Shown piece by piece: positions 45,355 through 55,872 of a stretch of DNA of 64,000 nucleotides (the stretch's first letter is position 1; each line of letters opens with the position of its first letter). The notes beneath the pieces are model-generated. The model did not search any database. It was given only the letters and a program-made list of their open reading frames with translations, and was not told the DNA's origin. The position numbers and the translations under genes are program-made. The stretch is taken from contig JACEEZ010006448.1 in the NCBI GenBank assembly GCA_016584305.1, forward strand, positions 134,922-198,921. The letters run 5' to 3'. Source of the DNA: Chionoecetes opilio. Taxonomy: Eukaryota > Arthropoda > Malacostraca > Decapoda > Majidae.

Positions 45355-46146
45355 CAGTCAAACCTCGATGTAACGGACTTCGGATGTAACGGACTCCATT
45401 TGCGTGGTTTTTTTGTTTTGTTTTTTTTCTTCTTCATATTAGACCGCTTATCGCCGCTCGAATTGTCAACTCAACATAATTGTATTATTTTCTCATTTTA
45501 CTTTGGAATGCTTGGGTTTTAAGGAGTTTTGGTGTATCACAAATTAAGATACAATATTATAAGGAAGAAGCCTGTGTTGCTAGTGATTTAGTGGTGGAAG
45601 ATGTGTATTGTTTAAAATAGTGACTATTAGTGCTATGGCGTGGCCGCTGCTACGTCTCCCTGTCACCTCAACACCCTAAATCACCCTTATCTAAGGTGAC
45701 ACGCAGTGCTGCACTGACCTAAATAGTTACATGTGTATAAAACTGCACTTCACAACCATATAATATATATAATAATGAGCATTAGTCATGATAATAAGCA
45801 ATACCTTTGGAAGCCACGGCTGAATCTGGCTCGTAGTAATTTGTTTACCTTTCACTAGAGCTTGAGCTTGACGTAGCTACACGATCTGGTTGTGTTTGTG
45901 ATTATTTCTCATTTATTTCACGTGTAGGAGCGGACCAAATTCAGCATGTAGTGCCAGTCACTGTTTACCTCCCAACATAGCTACACAGTCTGGTTGTGTT
46001 TGTGATTACTTCTCATTTATTTCACAATTTTTCCGTTTTTTTCATATATTTTTCCACCCTTGGGAAAATACCCTCGCTATAACGGACAATCGGCTTTAAC
46101 GGACCACTCCTCCCCCCCTTTAGTCCGTTATATCCAGGTTTGACTG
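45355..46146. mobile_element. Tigger-like MITE with internal duplication
   Basis: CAGTCAAACCTCGATGTAACGG and TATCCAGGTTTGACTG are inverted ends flanked by TA (45353-45354 and 46147-46148). CACGATCTGGTTGTGTTTGTG near 45879 and CACAGTCTGGTTGTGTTTGTG near 45985 are two copies of one transposase-leader segment, also seen at the 16898 fragment. No transposase ORF remains. Confidence 0.85.
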
Positions 46147-46166
46147 TACACATGTATAGTGCATAC

Positions 46167-46290
46167 AGTACCCTCCCGAGTTTCACGATCCTCGAGTTTT
46201 GCGCAGAGTCCTAAATTCTTACCATCCAGACTTTCGCGCATTATCTCCCTGAGTTTCGCGCTGCTTTGTACTTTTTTTTTTTTTTTTTTT
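46167..46290 (+). mobile_element. Left end of the CCCGAGTTTCACG family
   Basis: CAGTACCCTCCCGAGTTTCACG with repeated GAGTTTCGCGC motifs and a T-run; a similar left end is at about 47003-47130. The family is complete at 57561-58900. No right ends were found near these two. Confidence 0.6.
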
Positions 46291-46620
46291 TTTTACATTT
46301 GTGGCTATAGCGCCGTTAAGGGCGTATCACACTAGAGCTCTTTTCCACCCATCTCCCACCTCCGACACTACTTGACGGGCGGTAACTTGGTGCTACCTTG
46401 CGCCTAATTTTGCTTGTACAACAGTTACAAGGAAAAAAAAAGAGGGAATGTGGAAAAGACAATGGCTAGCAAGGAGAGAGCAACTCAGTGTTTCCCGTGG
46501 ACTGCTTCAGGAGCTTGATTTGAAGGAGGGTTGATTGCTTGCCTCTGTAACTATATACTCGCGTATTTTACCCGACTATATCCCCGTGCTGCTTGTCCAG
46601 GCACATCCACCGCCTATAGC

Positions 46621-46710
46621 TATCTCCGTCATAACATAAGAAAAAGAAGCTACAAGAGGCCGTGTAGGTCTCAGGGCCTCTTGTAGCTTCCTTATTTTCT
46701 TATGACGGAG
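46621..46710. repeat. Palindromic pair of CR1-like 3' tails
   Basis: AACATAAGAAAAAGAAGCTACAAGAGGCC and its inverse GGCCTCTTGTAGCTTCCTTATTTTCTTATG abut head to head, both being the terminal 35 bp of the CR1-like family. GACGGAGAT-type sequence at the edges extends the inverted repeat to about 46560-46760. Confidence 0.7.
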
Positions 46711-47514
46711 ATTATTATAGGTGGTGGATGCGCCAGGACAAGCAGCAGGGGTATATAGTTGTTATAACAGGGGGACTGAGGCGGGTATATAGTCACAGAG
46801 ACAAGCAAGCAATCAATCAATCATTGGGGGCGTCGCCTCGCCCACCCCAGCTGACTACCAAAACAAACTGGAACAGAGTTTTTGGTTCTTGGTCATAAAT
46901 TATTAAAATTGTCTCCAATAATCAACTGCACTGCCCCTCTAAACCTGAATCTTCTTTAATAAATACGTTTTTGTATATAATTCCCATTCAGAAGTCAAGT
47001 ACAGTATCCTCCCGAGTTTCACGCTATGCGAGTTTCGCGATCCACGAGTTTCGCACTGAGTCCTAAATTCTTACCATCTCGATTTTCACGCATTATCTCC
47101 CCGAATTTCACGCTGCTTCGTACAAGTTTTTTTTTTTTTGGTGTGTGTGTTATTCATCCCATGGTCTTGTCCACGCGAGCTGGCTCGCGATCGCCAGTTT
47201 TCACCCTCTCAGTGCGAGCTTGGAGCTCATTATTACCGATCTTTGGGCAATGCTGGGACCTCACACACCACACACCCCCATCCCCTTGCTCAATTGGGAC
47301 AGTAACCGCCCAAATTTATCAGTGAAAAATCCCCGGGAACGTGAGGATTCGAACCACCTACCCACAGAATGGGAGGCCATCACGTTCTCAACCTGACCAT
47401 CGCACGGTGTATGTGTGTGTGTATTTACCTAGTTGTATTTACCTAGTTGTAACATGCAGGAAAAGAGCTATGCTCGTACTGTCCCGTCTCCAAATCTATT
47501 ATTACAGGAGAACC

Positions 47515-47956
47515 TCGTTTATCCGGCACCCTCGGGGCCCGGGGGGGAGCGCATGCCGGATAACTCATTTTGCCGTTGTTTTGAGAGTTACTCTTATGGA
47601 ATCCCCCAAAATCCCTTTTTTTTTTTTTTTTTTTTTTTTCCCATCACAAGGAACTTGGCCAAGGGCACAACAAAAATGGGTAACACAAAGGCCGCTTAGT
47701 TGCCAGTCCCTATAAAGAAGACAGTCAGAGAATAAAATAAAAAGTGGGATGAGCCAATTTAGTTCGGGAGGTGTCTTGTTACTCTTATTTTGAAAGATGT
47801 AAGTCATACGGAAAGTGGAAAAAACAGAAACAGGAAGAGAGTTCCAGAGTTTATCAGTGGGAAAAAAAAAAAAAAAAAAAAAAAAGCCTGGGTCGATTAG
47901 TGCCGTTGTTTTGAGGCTGCCGTTGTTTTAAATGCCGGTTAAACGAGGTTCTCCTG
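47515..47956. mobile_element. TA-type MITE with nested LINE tail
   Basis: CAGGAGAACCTCGTTTATCCGG and TTAAACGAGGTTCTCCTG are inverted ends; TA flanks both. The same LINE sequence without the element is at about 2450 (CTATTATCCAGCTTGCC). Inside, 47617-47882 is an inverted poly-A LINE fragment of the family at 12640-13060. Confidence 0.85.
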
Positions 47957-48112
47957 TATCCAGTTTGCCTTTGAAGTCCTGAATACTTCTTGCATTAATC
48001 ACTTTTCCGTCAAGGTTGTTCCAGGCTTCTATGCTTCTATACGAGAAGCTGTATTTTTTTTTCTCTCTTGCATGTTGTCCTTTTCAATTTCTTCTCATGA
48101 CCTCTTGCACTT

Positions 48113-50268
48113 CTATCGTCCCACACAAACAGATCTTCTCTGTATATTTTTTCCAGACCCATTTCCATACACTGCTATAAAATCTCCCCTTTCTCTTCTT
48201 TTCTCAAGAGTTGGGAGTTTTAGTCTTGAAAGTCTTTCTTCATATGGTAAATCTCTCAGGCTTGGAGCCATTTTTGTGGCTGCTCTTTGTATTCTCTCAA
48301 TCTTCCTTATATCCTTCTTTTTATGTGGTGAACAAATCACTGCCGCGTATTCCAACCTTGGTCGAATCAAAGATGTTATCAATTTCTTGATCATCTCTTC
48401 ATCCAGATATTTGAATGCCATTCTTATATTCCTCATCAACTGATATGTATCTCCTGTGATCTTGTTTATATGCTTCTCTGGTGACAAATTATCCGTAATC
48501 CATACTCCCAGATCTTTTTCGACCTTTGTTTTGATTATCCATTCATTTCCCATCGAATACTTTCCTCTCTGTCTCTTTTTGCTGCTGCCCATTTCCATCA
48601 CTTTACACTTTTTGGCATTAAACTCCATTTCCCATAGTTGACTCCATCTGAAAATCTTATCCTTTTGTAAATCCTCACAGTCCTCTTTACTTTCTACTTT
48701 TCTTAGTAAGTTAGCATCATCAGCAAATAAACTCATATAACTGTTTACTCCTTCTGTCATATCATTTACATAGACCAAGAACATCACTGGAGCCAATACT
48801 GATCCTTGAGGAACTCCACTTATCACACTGCACCATTCTGACTTCTGATCTTTTATTACTGTTCTCATCTCTCTGTTGCTCAAAAAGTCTTCCATCCACT
48901 TCAGCAAACCACCCTTCAATCCTCCTACCGTAGATAACAGTGAAGTCGCCACCTGCAGTGAAGTCGCCAGGCGCCAAATATTACGAATTATAGCATCACT
49001 ACTGATTTTTATGTGCCACTGAAGATGTTACACAGTAGTTTATATCATGACTGTATAATCTACCCTGTTTCAGCATTGTTTTATGCTTTGTATCTGCAAA
49101 TATAACTGTTGCGCATTTTGCTTCTCACGTTTTTCTTCGCGCGATGACAGACAGTAAACAGTAGCTTTTCGGGCGACAGGACACAGACTTGCCAGATCTT
49201 TCAAACTTGAATAGAATTTATTTTCACGTTGGCAGAGGAATTTTTATATATCCAAGCATCTTCCGCAGCTAATATATATAGAGACTTGTTTTACTTTACC
49301 TCTAATTTCCCTGAATTCCCCAGAGTGGCGACTCAACTGTTGGGTTAAAATACTACCTGGCAACTTAACTGTAGTAGGTATAGTGAGGTCGCCACTCGGT
49401 TTTATTTTTGTCATTTGTTCATTTATAGCCCTAATATGACACAGATGAAGACACAAAATGACACAGACTTTCCAGATAGCCCCATCTAACTTTCCTGAAA
49501 TCATGGATGTAGAAATGTAAGTATTAACGCCACCACACGTCTGTAAATAACAAAGAAACGTAGAACTGGCGACTTCACTGTTATCTACGGTACACGTTCT
49601 AGCTTCCAGAGCAGTCTCTTATGAGGTACCTTGTCAAATGCCTTCTTTAGGTCCAAGTAAATGCAATAGACCCACCCCTCTCTTTCCTGCGTCACATCGA
49701 TCACTCTCGAGTAAAAGCTTAATAAATTCGTTGTACATGACATTCCTCCTCTAAATCCAAACTGGCCACCTGCAAGTGTGTTTGTCTCTTCCAAATATTT
49801 TAACCATCTGTCTTTCACAATTTTTTCACAAATTTTTGCCACTACACTTGTTAATGATACTGGCCTGTAATTCAGTGGTTCTTCTTTGTCCCCTCCTTTG
49901 TGAATTGGCACAATATTTGCTCTTTTCTAATCAAGCGGGACTCTGCTCTCCTTGAGTGAACTCTCAATTACACTATGTAACTTTCCTGCTAGTTGGTTAC
50001 TGCACTCTTTCATTATCCAGTTCGACACTCCATCTGGACCCGGGGCTTTTCTCACATCTTGACTTTCCATTAGCCTTTTTACTTCTATTACGTCTACTTT
50101 TATGTCTTCCATTATATTTTCTTTTGCTATTATATTTTTAGTTTTAAATTCACTTTCTCTTGTAAATACAGTCTGTAAGCACTTATTCATCACCTCGGCC
50201 TGTTGTAATGCATCTTCATACACTATGCCTTCTACCTTCAGCTTATCTATTCCTTCCTTGTTTTTCAT
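48113..50268 (-). pseudogene. LINE reverse transcriptase (copy 2), split by a MITE
   Basis: 49927-50268 holds the RT start (VRKAPGPDGVSNWIMKECSN). 49591-49911 holds NYRPVSLTSVVAKICEKIVK, GGQFGFRGGMSCTTNLL and IYLDLKKAFDKVPHKRLL. After the MITE 48928-49590, 48113-48927 holds SGVPQGSVLAPVMFLVYVND, SLFADDANLLRKVES (catalytic FADD) and LIRPRLEYAAVICSPHKKKD. A stop at about 49920 splits the first two pieces. Confidence 0.85.
48928..49590. mobile_element. TA-type MITE with GTAGATAACAGTGAAGTCGCC ends
   Basis: CCGTAGATAACAGTGAAGTCG and its inverse flank a 663-bp non-coding body; TA is duplicated (48926-48927 and 49591-49592). The empty site is at about 7570 in LINE copy 1 (CCTCCTACATGTTCTAG). GTGAAGTCGCC and GGCGACT motifs recur inside. 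Confidence 0.88.
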
Positions 50269-50485
50269 TTTTCCATTAATACATCTATAGAAAAGTTTCG
50301 GTTCGTTCTTACATTTTTCTATTATTCCTCTGCATTAGTTACTTCTTCTTCTCTCTTCGGATTCTTACATATTCATTTCTAGTTGTTTTGTACTTCTCCC
50401 AAAGGTTGATACCACCTTTTTTCCTCCAACTATTCCATGTTTTTTCTCTTTCTAGTCTTGCTAATTCACATTTTCTGTTAAACCA

Positions 50486-51457
50486 TTAATTTTTTTTCTT
50501 TTCTCTGATAACTATCCTTGGAACATAACTATTTATTCCTTCGGTGTAAAGTCGGGTGAACTCATCCCATTTTTCCTGGGTACTCCTTGCTGCATGGAAA
50601 TTACTCCAGTCTGTCTCTCCGAAGAATGTTCTTAATCCGTCAAAGTCTGCTTTTCCATAATTGTATCTTCCTTTTTTATGTTCTTCTCTTCTCCCCTCTT
50701 TTTTGCTATCATTTATTTCAAATTCAATAAGTACTTGGTCGCTCTTTCCAAGTGGGCACTGATAATTTACTTTACTAATTACTTCCAGTTCTTTCGTCAA
50801 TAGTAGGTCTAGTCTTGATGGTTCTTCATTTCTTATGAATCTTGTGTTCTCTTTAATCCACTGAGTCATAATGTTATTCATTACCAAATCCAACAATATA
50901 CCACCCCATGAGTTTTCTCCTCCTTCAGTACACCATTCTTCCCAGCAAACTTCTTTGCAGTTAAAATCTCCCATCAAAATTATGTTCTCCCAATTTTCCA
51001 TCGTATTCTTTAAACATTTGCTTGTGACTCTTATCATGTCTCCATACTCCTCTCTCCCCCAGGAATTTGTCTTAGGTGGAACGTATACGAGTACTAAGTC
51101 TCTTATTCTTCCTTTTTTCATCACCAACTCTACCTTCAACACCTCGGCCATTCCTTCTCCTTTTACCACATTTCCTACTACCACATCCTTCCTTGTTAAC
51201 ATCATTACACCACCTCCCTTTTTCTGGTTTCTGTTTCTCCTCCATACATTATATTGACCCTCCCCAACTGGCACATCCTCAGAATCACTCAGCTTCGTTT
51301 CTACTAGACCTAATATGTCTGGTTTCTTGGCTCTCAGGTAATCGTTTACTTCTGTTAATGTTGACACTAGCCCATTTATATTTGTGTACGATACCTGCCA
51401 TCCTATTTCATTTACCTTTGAACTGTCTTCTCTTACTCTTTCTCTTTTAGATACCAC
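50486..51457 (-). pseudogene. LINE apurinic endonuclease domain
   Basis: Residue blocks: YTNINGLVSTLTEVNDYLRA, PDILGLVETKL (metal-binding Glu), ILMGDFNCKEVCW (GDFN catalytic block), SRLDLLLTK and GKSDQVLIEFEIN (terminal S-D in place of SDH). The 323-codon frame is open, but the element's other frames are broken. Confidence 0.8.
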
Positions 51458-51819
51458 TTCTTCAGTGTTTGGTCCGAAACTCTACAATAGAATTTCTGTT
51501 TTTCCTCTTCCGTTCTCAATTCGTTTTTTTCTTTGGCTTCTTTAAACAGTACATTCAATCTAGCTCTTTCTTCCTCATTCATATCTTTTCTTATCCATAT
51601 TTTCTTATATTCTTCTGTCTTTGCCAGTTTCCATGCCTTAGACAATATATCTAGTGCTGTAGTTTGTGACCTAAACTTAACTTTTAAGGGGCGGGCCCCT
51701 CCCTCCTCATATTTGCCTAACCTACGTATCTCTTCTATTTCTTCTTCTATCTCCGTATTTTCTTCTACTACTTTAAATATTTCTTTTGACACTTTCTTAT
51801 CTTCGTTTGCGGTGCCCAC
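51433..51819 (-). pseudogene. LINE ORF1-like C-terminal region
   Basis: The frame includes RRLGKYEEGGARPLKVKFRS and EEYKKIWIRKDMNEEERARL, the pattern of LINE ORF1 RNA-binding domains (RLGK...RP..VKF). It overlaps the endonuclease frame by 25 bp. It is truncated upstream, where a SINE begins at about 51835. Confidence 0.6.
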
Positions 51820-52098
51820 CTCTGGTGTGTATGTGTGTGTGCCTACAGCGGCGTTAGGCAGTGACCTCCAGGGGTGGGTTGGTAGGCCCTGGAGGTTCCC
51901 TTATTGACTCACGCTGTCACAGGCTCAAATTAAGTAAACACACCGTAACTTTGCCCTTTACTTAATATTAAATAGCCGTCACCAACATATGTCAATAAAG
52001 TACACAGGTCGCTGGATCACAAACAAATAATACGTTGCCACAAGGAAGACAACGTAATGTGGAGGACGTGTAAAGCAGCACCGAACCAGGAGGACGAG

Positions 52099-55000
52099 TC
52101 ATAGGGTTACTAAACCTCGTAACCCATGCAGGTAGACGAGGCGGCTGGCCAGGGTGTAGGTGAGGTCCGTAGCTCCCTGTAACCCATACAGATAGACGAG
52201 GCAGCTGGCCAGGGTGTAGGTGAGGTCTCCGTAGCTCCCTGTAACCCATACAGATAGACGAGGCAGCTGGCCAGGGTGTAGGTGAGGTCTCCGTAGCTCC
52301 CTGTAACCCATACAGGTAGACGAGGGGGCTGGCCAGGGTGTAGGTGAGGTCCGTAGCTCCCTGTAACCCATACAGATAGACGAGGGGGCTGGCCAGGGTG
52401 TAGGTGAGGTCCGTAGCTCCCTGTAACCCATACAGATAGACGAGGGGGCTGGCCAGGGTGTAGGTGAGGTCTCCGTAGCTCCCTGTAACCCATACAGGTA
52501 GACGAGGGGGCTGGCCAGGGTGTAGGTGAGGTCTCCGTAGCTCCCTGTAACCCATACAGGTAGACGAGGGGGCTGGCCAGGGTGTAGGTGAGGTCTCCGT
52601 AGCTCCCTGTAACCCATACAGATAGACGAGGGGGCTGGCCAGGGTGTAGGTGAGGTCCGTAGCTCCCTGTAACCCATACAGATAGACGAGGCGGCTGGCC
52701 AGGGTGTAGGTGAGGTCCGTAGCTCCCTGTAACCCATACAGATAGACGAGGCAGCTGGCCAGGGTGTAGGTGAGGTCCGTAGCTCCCTGTAACCCATACA
52801 GGTAGACGAGGGGGCTGGCCAGGGTGTAGGTGAGGTCCGTAGCTCCCTGTAACCCATACAGGTAGACGAGGCGGCTGGCCAGGGTGTAGGTGAGGTCCGT
52901 AGCTCCCTGTAACCCATACAGATAGACGAGGGGGCTGGCCAGGGTGTAGGTGAGGTCCGTAGCTCCCTGTAACCCATACAGATAGACGAGGCGGCTGGCC
53001 AGGGTGTAGGTGAGGTCCGTAGCTCCCTGTAACCCATACAGATAGACGAGGAGGCTGGCCAGGGTGTAGGTGAGGTCCGTAGCTCCCTGTAACCCATACA
53101 GATAGACGAGGGGGCTGGCCAGGGTGTAGGTGAGGTCCGTAGCTCCCTGTAACCCATACAGGTAGACGAGGGGGCTGGCCAGGGTGTAGGTGAGGTCCGT
53201 AGCTCCCTGTAACCCATACAGGTAGACGAGGGGGCTGGCCAGGGTGTAGGTGAGGTCCATAGCTCCCTGTAACCCATACAGATAGACGAGGGGGCTGGCC
53301 AGGGTGTAGGTGAGGTCCATAGCTCCCTGTAACCCATACAGATAGACGAGGCAGCTGGCCAGGGTGTAGGTGAGGTCCGTAGCTCCCTGTAACCCATACA
53401 GGTAGACGAGGGGGCTGGCCAGGGTGTAGGTGAGGTCCGTAGCTCCCTGTAACCCATACAGATAGACGAGGGGGCTGGCCAGGGTGTAGGTGAGGTCCGT
53501 AGCTCCCTGTAACCCATACAGGTAGACGAGGGGGCTGGCCAGGGTGTAGGTGAGGTCCGTAGCTCCCTGTAACCCATACAGGTAGACGAGGGGGCTGGCC
53601 AGGGTGTAGGTGAGGTCCGTAGCTCCCTGTAACCCATACAGGTAGACGAGGGGGCTGGCCAGGGTGTAGGTGAGGTCTCCGTAGCTCCCTGTAACCCATA
53701 CAGATAGACGAGGGGGCTGGCCAGGGTGTAGGTGAGGTCTCCGTAGCTCCCTGTAACCCATACAGATAGACGAGGCGGCTGGCCAGGGTGTAGGTGAGGT
53801 CTCCGTAGCTCCCTGTAACCCATACAGATAGACGAGGCAGCTGGCCAGGGTGTAGGTGAGGTCTCCGTAGCTCCCTGTAACCCATACAGGTAGACGAGGG
53901 GGCTGGCCAGGGTGTAGGTGAGGTCCGTAGCTCCCTGTAACCCATACAGATAGACGAGGGGGCTGGCCAGGGTGTAGGTGAGGTCCGTAGCTCCCTGTAA
54001 CCCATACAGATAGACGAGGGGGCTGGCCAGGGTGTAGGTGAGGTCTCCGTAGCTCCCTGTAACCCATACAGATAGACGAGGGGGCTGGCCAGGGTGTAGG
54101 TGAGGTCTCCGTAGCTCCCTGTAACCCATACAGATAGACGAGGCAGCTGGCCAGGGTGTAGGTGAGGTCCGTAGCTCCCTGTAACCCATACAAGTAGACG
54201 AGGCGGCTGGCCAGGGTGTAGGTGAGGTCCGTAGCTCCCTGTAACCCATACAGGTAGACGAGGCGGCTGGCCAGGGTGTAGGTGAGGTCCGTAGCTCCCT
54301 GTAACCCATACAGATAGACGAGGGGGCTGGCCAGGGTGTAGGTGAGGTCCGTAGCTCCCTGTAACCCATACAGGTAGACGAGGGGGCTGGCCAGGGTGTA
54401 GGTGAGGTCCGTAGCTCCCTGTAACCCATACAGGTAGACGAGGGGGCTGGCCAGGGTGTAGGTGAGGTCCATAGCTCCCTGTAACCCATACAGATAGACG
54501 AGGGGGCTGGCCAGGGTGTAGGTGAGGTCCATAGCTCCCTGTAACCCATACAGATAGACGAGGCAGCTGGCCAGGGTGTAGGTGAGGTCCGTAGCTCCCT
54601 GTAACCCATACAGGTAGACGAGGGGGCTGGCCAGGGTGTAGGTGAGGTCCGTAGCTCCCTGTAACCCATACAGATAGACGAGGGGGCTGGCCAGGGTGTA
54701 GGTGAGGTCCGTAGCTCCCTGTAACCCATACAGGTAGACGAGGGGGCCGGCCAGGGTGTAGGTGAGGTCCGTAGCTCCCTGTAACCCATACAGGTAGACG
54801 AGGGGGCTGGCCAGGGTGTAGGTGAGGTCCGTAGCTCCCTGTAACCCATACAGGTAGACGAGGGGGCTGGCCAGGGTGTAGGTGAGGTCTCCGTAGCTCC
54901 CTGTAACCCATACAGATAGACGAGGGGGCTGGCCAGGGTGTAGGTGAGGTCTCCGTAGCTCCCTGTAACCCATACAGATAGACGAGGCGGCTGGCCAGGG

Positions 55001-55872
55001 TGTAGGTGAGGTCTCCGTAGCTCCCTGTAACCCATACAGATAGACGAGGCAGCTGGCCAGGGTGTAGGTGAGGTCTCCGTAGCTCCCTGTAACCCATACA
55101 GATAGACGAGGCAGCTGGCCAGGGTGTAGGTGAGGTCTCCGTAGCTCCCTGTAACCCATACAGATAGACGAGGGGGCTGGCCAGGGTGTAGGTGAGGTCC
55201 GTAGCTCCCTGTAACCCATACAGATAGACGAGGGGGCTGGCCAGGGTGTAGGTGAGGTCCGTAGCTCCCTGTAACCCATACAGATAGACGAGGGGGCTGG
55301 CCAGGGTGTAGGTGAGGTCCGTAGCTCCCTGTAACCCATACAGATAGACGAGGGGGCTGGCCAGGGTGTAGGTGAGGTCTCCGTAGCTCCCTGTAACCCA
55401 TACAGATAGACGAGGGGGCTGGCCAGGGTGTAGGTGAGGTCTCCGTAGCTCCCTGTAACCCATACAGATAGACGAGGCAGCTGGCCAGGGTGTAGGTGAG
55501 GTCCGTAGCTCCCTGTAACCCATACAAGTAGACGAGGCGGCTGGCCAGGGTGTAGGTGAGGTCCGTAGCTCCCTGTAACCCATACAGATAGACGAGGGGG
55601 CTGGCCAGGGTGTAGGTGAGGTCCGTAGCTCCCTGTAACCCATACAGATAGACGAGGCGGCTGGCCAGGGTGTAGGTGAGGTCCGTAGCTCCCTGTAACC
55701 CATACAGATAGACGAGGGGGCTGGCCAGGGTGTAGGTGAGGTCCGTAGCTCCCTGTAACCCATACAGGTAGACGAGGGGGAGGATGACCAGGACGTAGTC
55801 AGGTCCGTAGCTCCGTGAGTGCTGTGAGGAGTGTGAGTGCGGTCGCAGGAATCTATCGCTGTCCCGGTCCAT
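52099..55872 (-). CDS. Long repeat ORF across the array (doubtful coding)
   Basis: ATG at 55872 begins MDRDSDRFLRPHSHSSQHSR in unique sequence, passes SYGPDYVLVILPLVYLYGLQ, which looks like a divergent first repeat, then runs about 60 units of 20-21 residues in shifting frames (ATDLTYTLASPLVYLYGLQG, RELRTSPTPWPAPSSICMGY, and a third), 1257 codons in all. A TATATAAC box lies 5 nt upstream of the ATG, too close to serve it. All three minus frames are open because the unit has no stop trinucleotide on this strand, so openness is weak evidence of coding. Confidence 0.2.
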   Translation of the reverse strand: MDRDSDRFLRPHSHSSQHSRSYGPDYVLVILPLVYLYGLQGATDLTYTLASPLVYLYGLQGATDLTYTLASRLVYLYGLQGATDLTYTLASPLVYLYGLQGATDLTYTLASRLVYLYGLQGATDLTYTLASCLVYLYGLQGATETSPTPWPAPSSICMGYRELRRPHLHPGQPPRLSVWVTGSYGPHLHPGQPPRLSVWVTGSYGPHLHPGQPPRLSVWVTGSYGPHLHPGQPPRLSVWVTGSYGDLTYTLASCLVYLYGLQGATETSPTPWPAASSICMGYRELRRPHLHPGQPPRLSVWVTGSYGDLTYTLASPLVYLYGLQGATETSPTPWPAPSSTCMGYRELRTSPTPWPAPSSTCMGYRELRTSPTPWPAPSSTCMGYRELRTSPTPWPAPSSICMGYRELRTSPTPWPAPSSTCMGYRELRTSPTPWPAASSICMGYRELWTSPTPWPAPSSICMGYRELWTSPTPWPAPSSTCMGYRELRTSPTPWPAPSSTCMGYRELRTSPTPWPAPSSICMGYRELRTSPTPWPAASSTCMGYRELRTSPTPWPAASSTCMGYRELRTSPTPWPAASSICMGYRELRRPHLHPGQPPRLSVWVTGSYGDLTYTLASPLVYLYGLQGATDLTYTLASPLVYLYGLQGATDLTYTLASPLVYLYGLQGATETSPTPWPAASSICMGYRELRRPHLHPGQPPRLSVWVTGSYGDLTYTLASPLVYLYGLQGATETSPTPWPAPSSTCMGYRELRTSPTPWPAPSSTCMGYRELRTSPTPWPAPSSTCMGYRELRTSPTPWPAPSSICMGYRELRTSPTPWPAPSSTCMGYRELRTSPTPWPAASSICMGYRELWTSPTPWPAPSSICMGYRELWTSPTPWPAPSSTCMGYRELRTSPTPWPAPSSTCMGYRELRTSPTPWPAPSSICMGYRELRTSPTPWPASSSICMGYRELRTSPTPWPAASSICMGYRELRTSPTPWPAPSSICMGYRELRTSPTPWPAASSTCMGYRELRTSPTPWPAPSSTCMGYRELRTSPTPWPAASSICMGYRELRTSPTPWPAASSICMGYRELRTSPTPWPAPSSICMGYRELRRPHLHPGQPPRLPVWVTGSYGDLTYTLASPLVYLYGLQGATETSPTPWPAPSSICMGYRELRTSPTPWPAPSSICMGYRELRTSPTPWPAPSSTCMGYRELRRPHLHPGQLPRLSVWVTGSYGDLTYTLASCLVYLYGLQGATDLTYTLASRLVYLHGLRGLVTL
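52118..55785. repeat. 60/62-bp minisatellite, about 60 units, with higher-order duplication
   Basis: The unit runs GTAACCCATACAGATAGACG, AGGGGGCTGGCCAGGGTGTA, GGTGAGGTCCGTAGCTCCCT. A 62-bp form has TCTCCGTAG. Variants at three positions (CAGATAG/CAGGTAG; GAGGGGG/GAGGCGG/GAGGCAG; CCGTAG/CCATAG) repeat in the same order at a distance of 1212 bp (for example CCATAG pairs at 53251/53311 and 54463/54523), showing a 20-unit block duplication. Confidence 0.95.

Larger units (their letters stand above)
47419..51820 (-). mobile_element. LINE copy 2, longest copy (ORF1 end, EN, RT, 3' tail)
   Basis: Minus-strand order: 51433-51819, an ORF1-type end; 50486-51457, an apurinic endonuclease domain; 49600-50268 and 48113-48927, RT; then a 3' tail ending TTTACCTAGTTGTAAC. 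Two TA-flanked MITEs (47515-47956 and 48928-49590) are inserted, and both empty sites are seen in LINE copy 1. Without them the element is about 3.3 kb. Confidence 0.88.
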
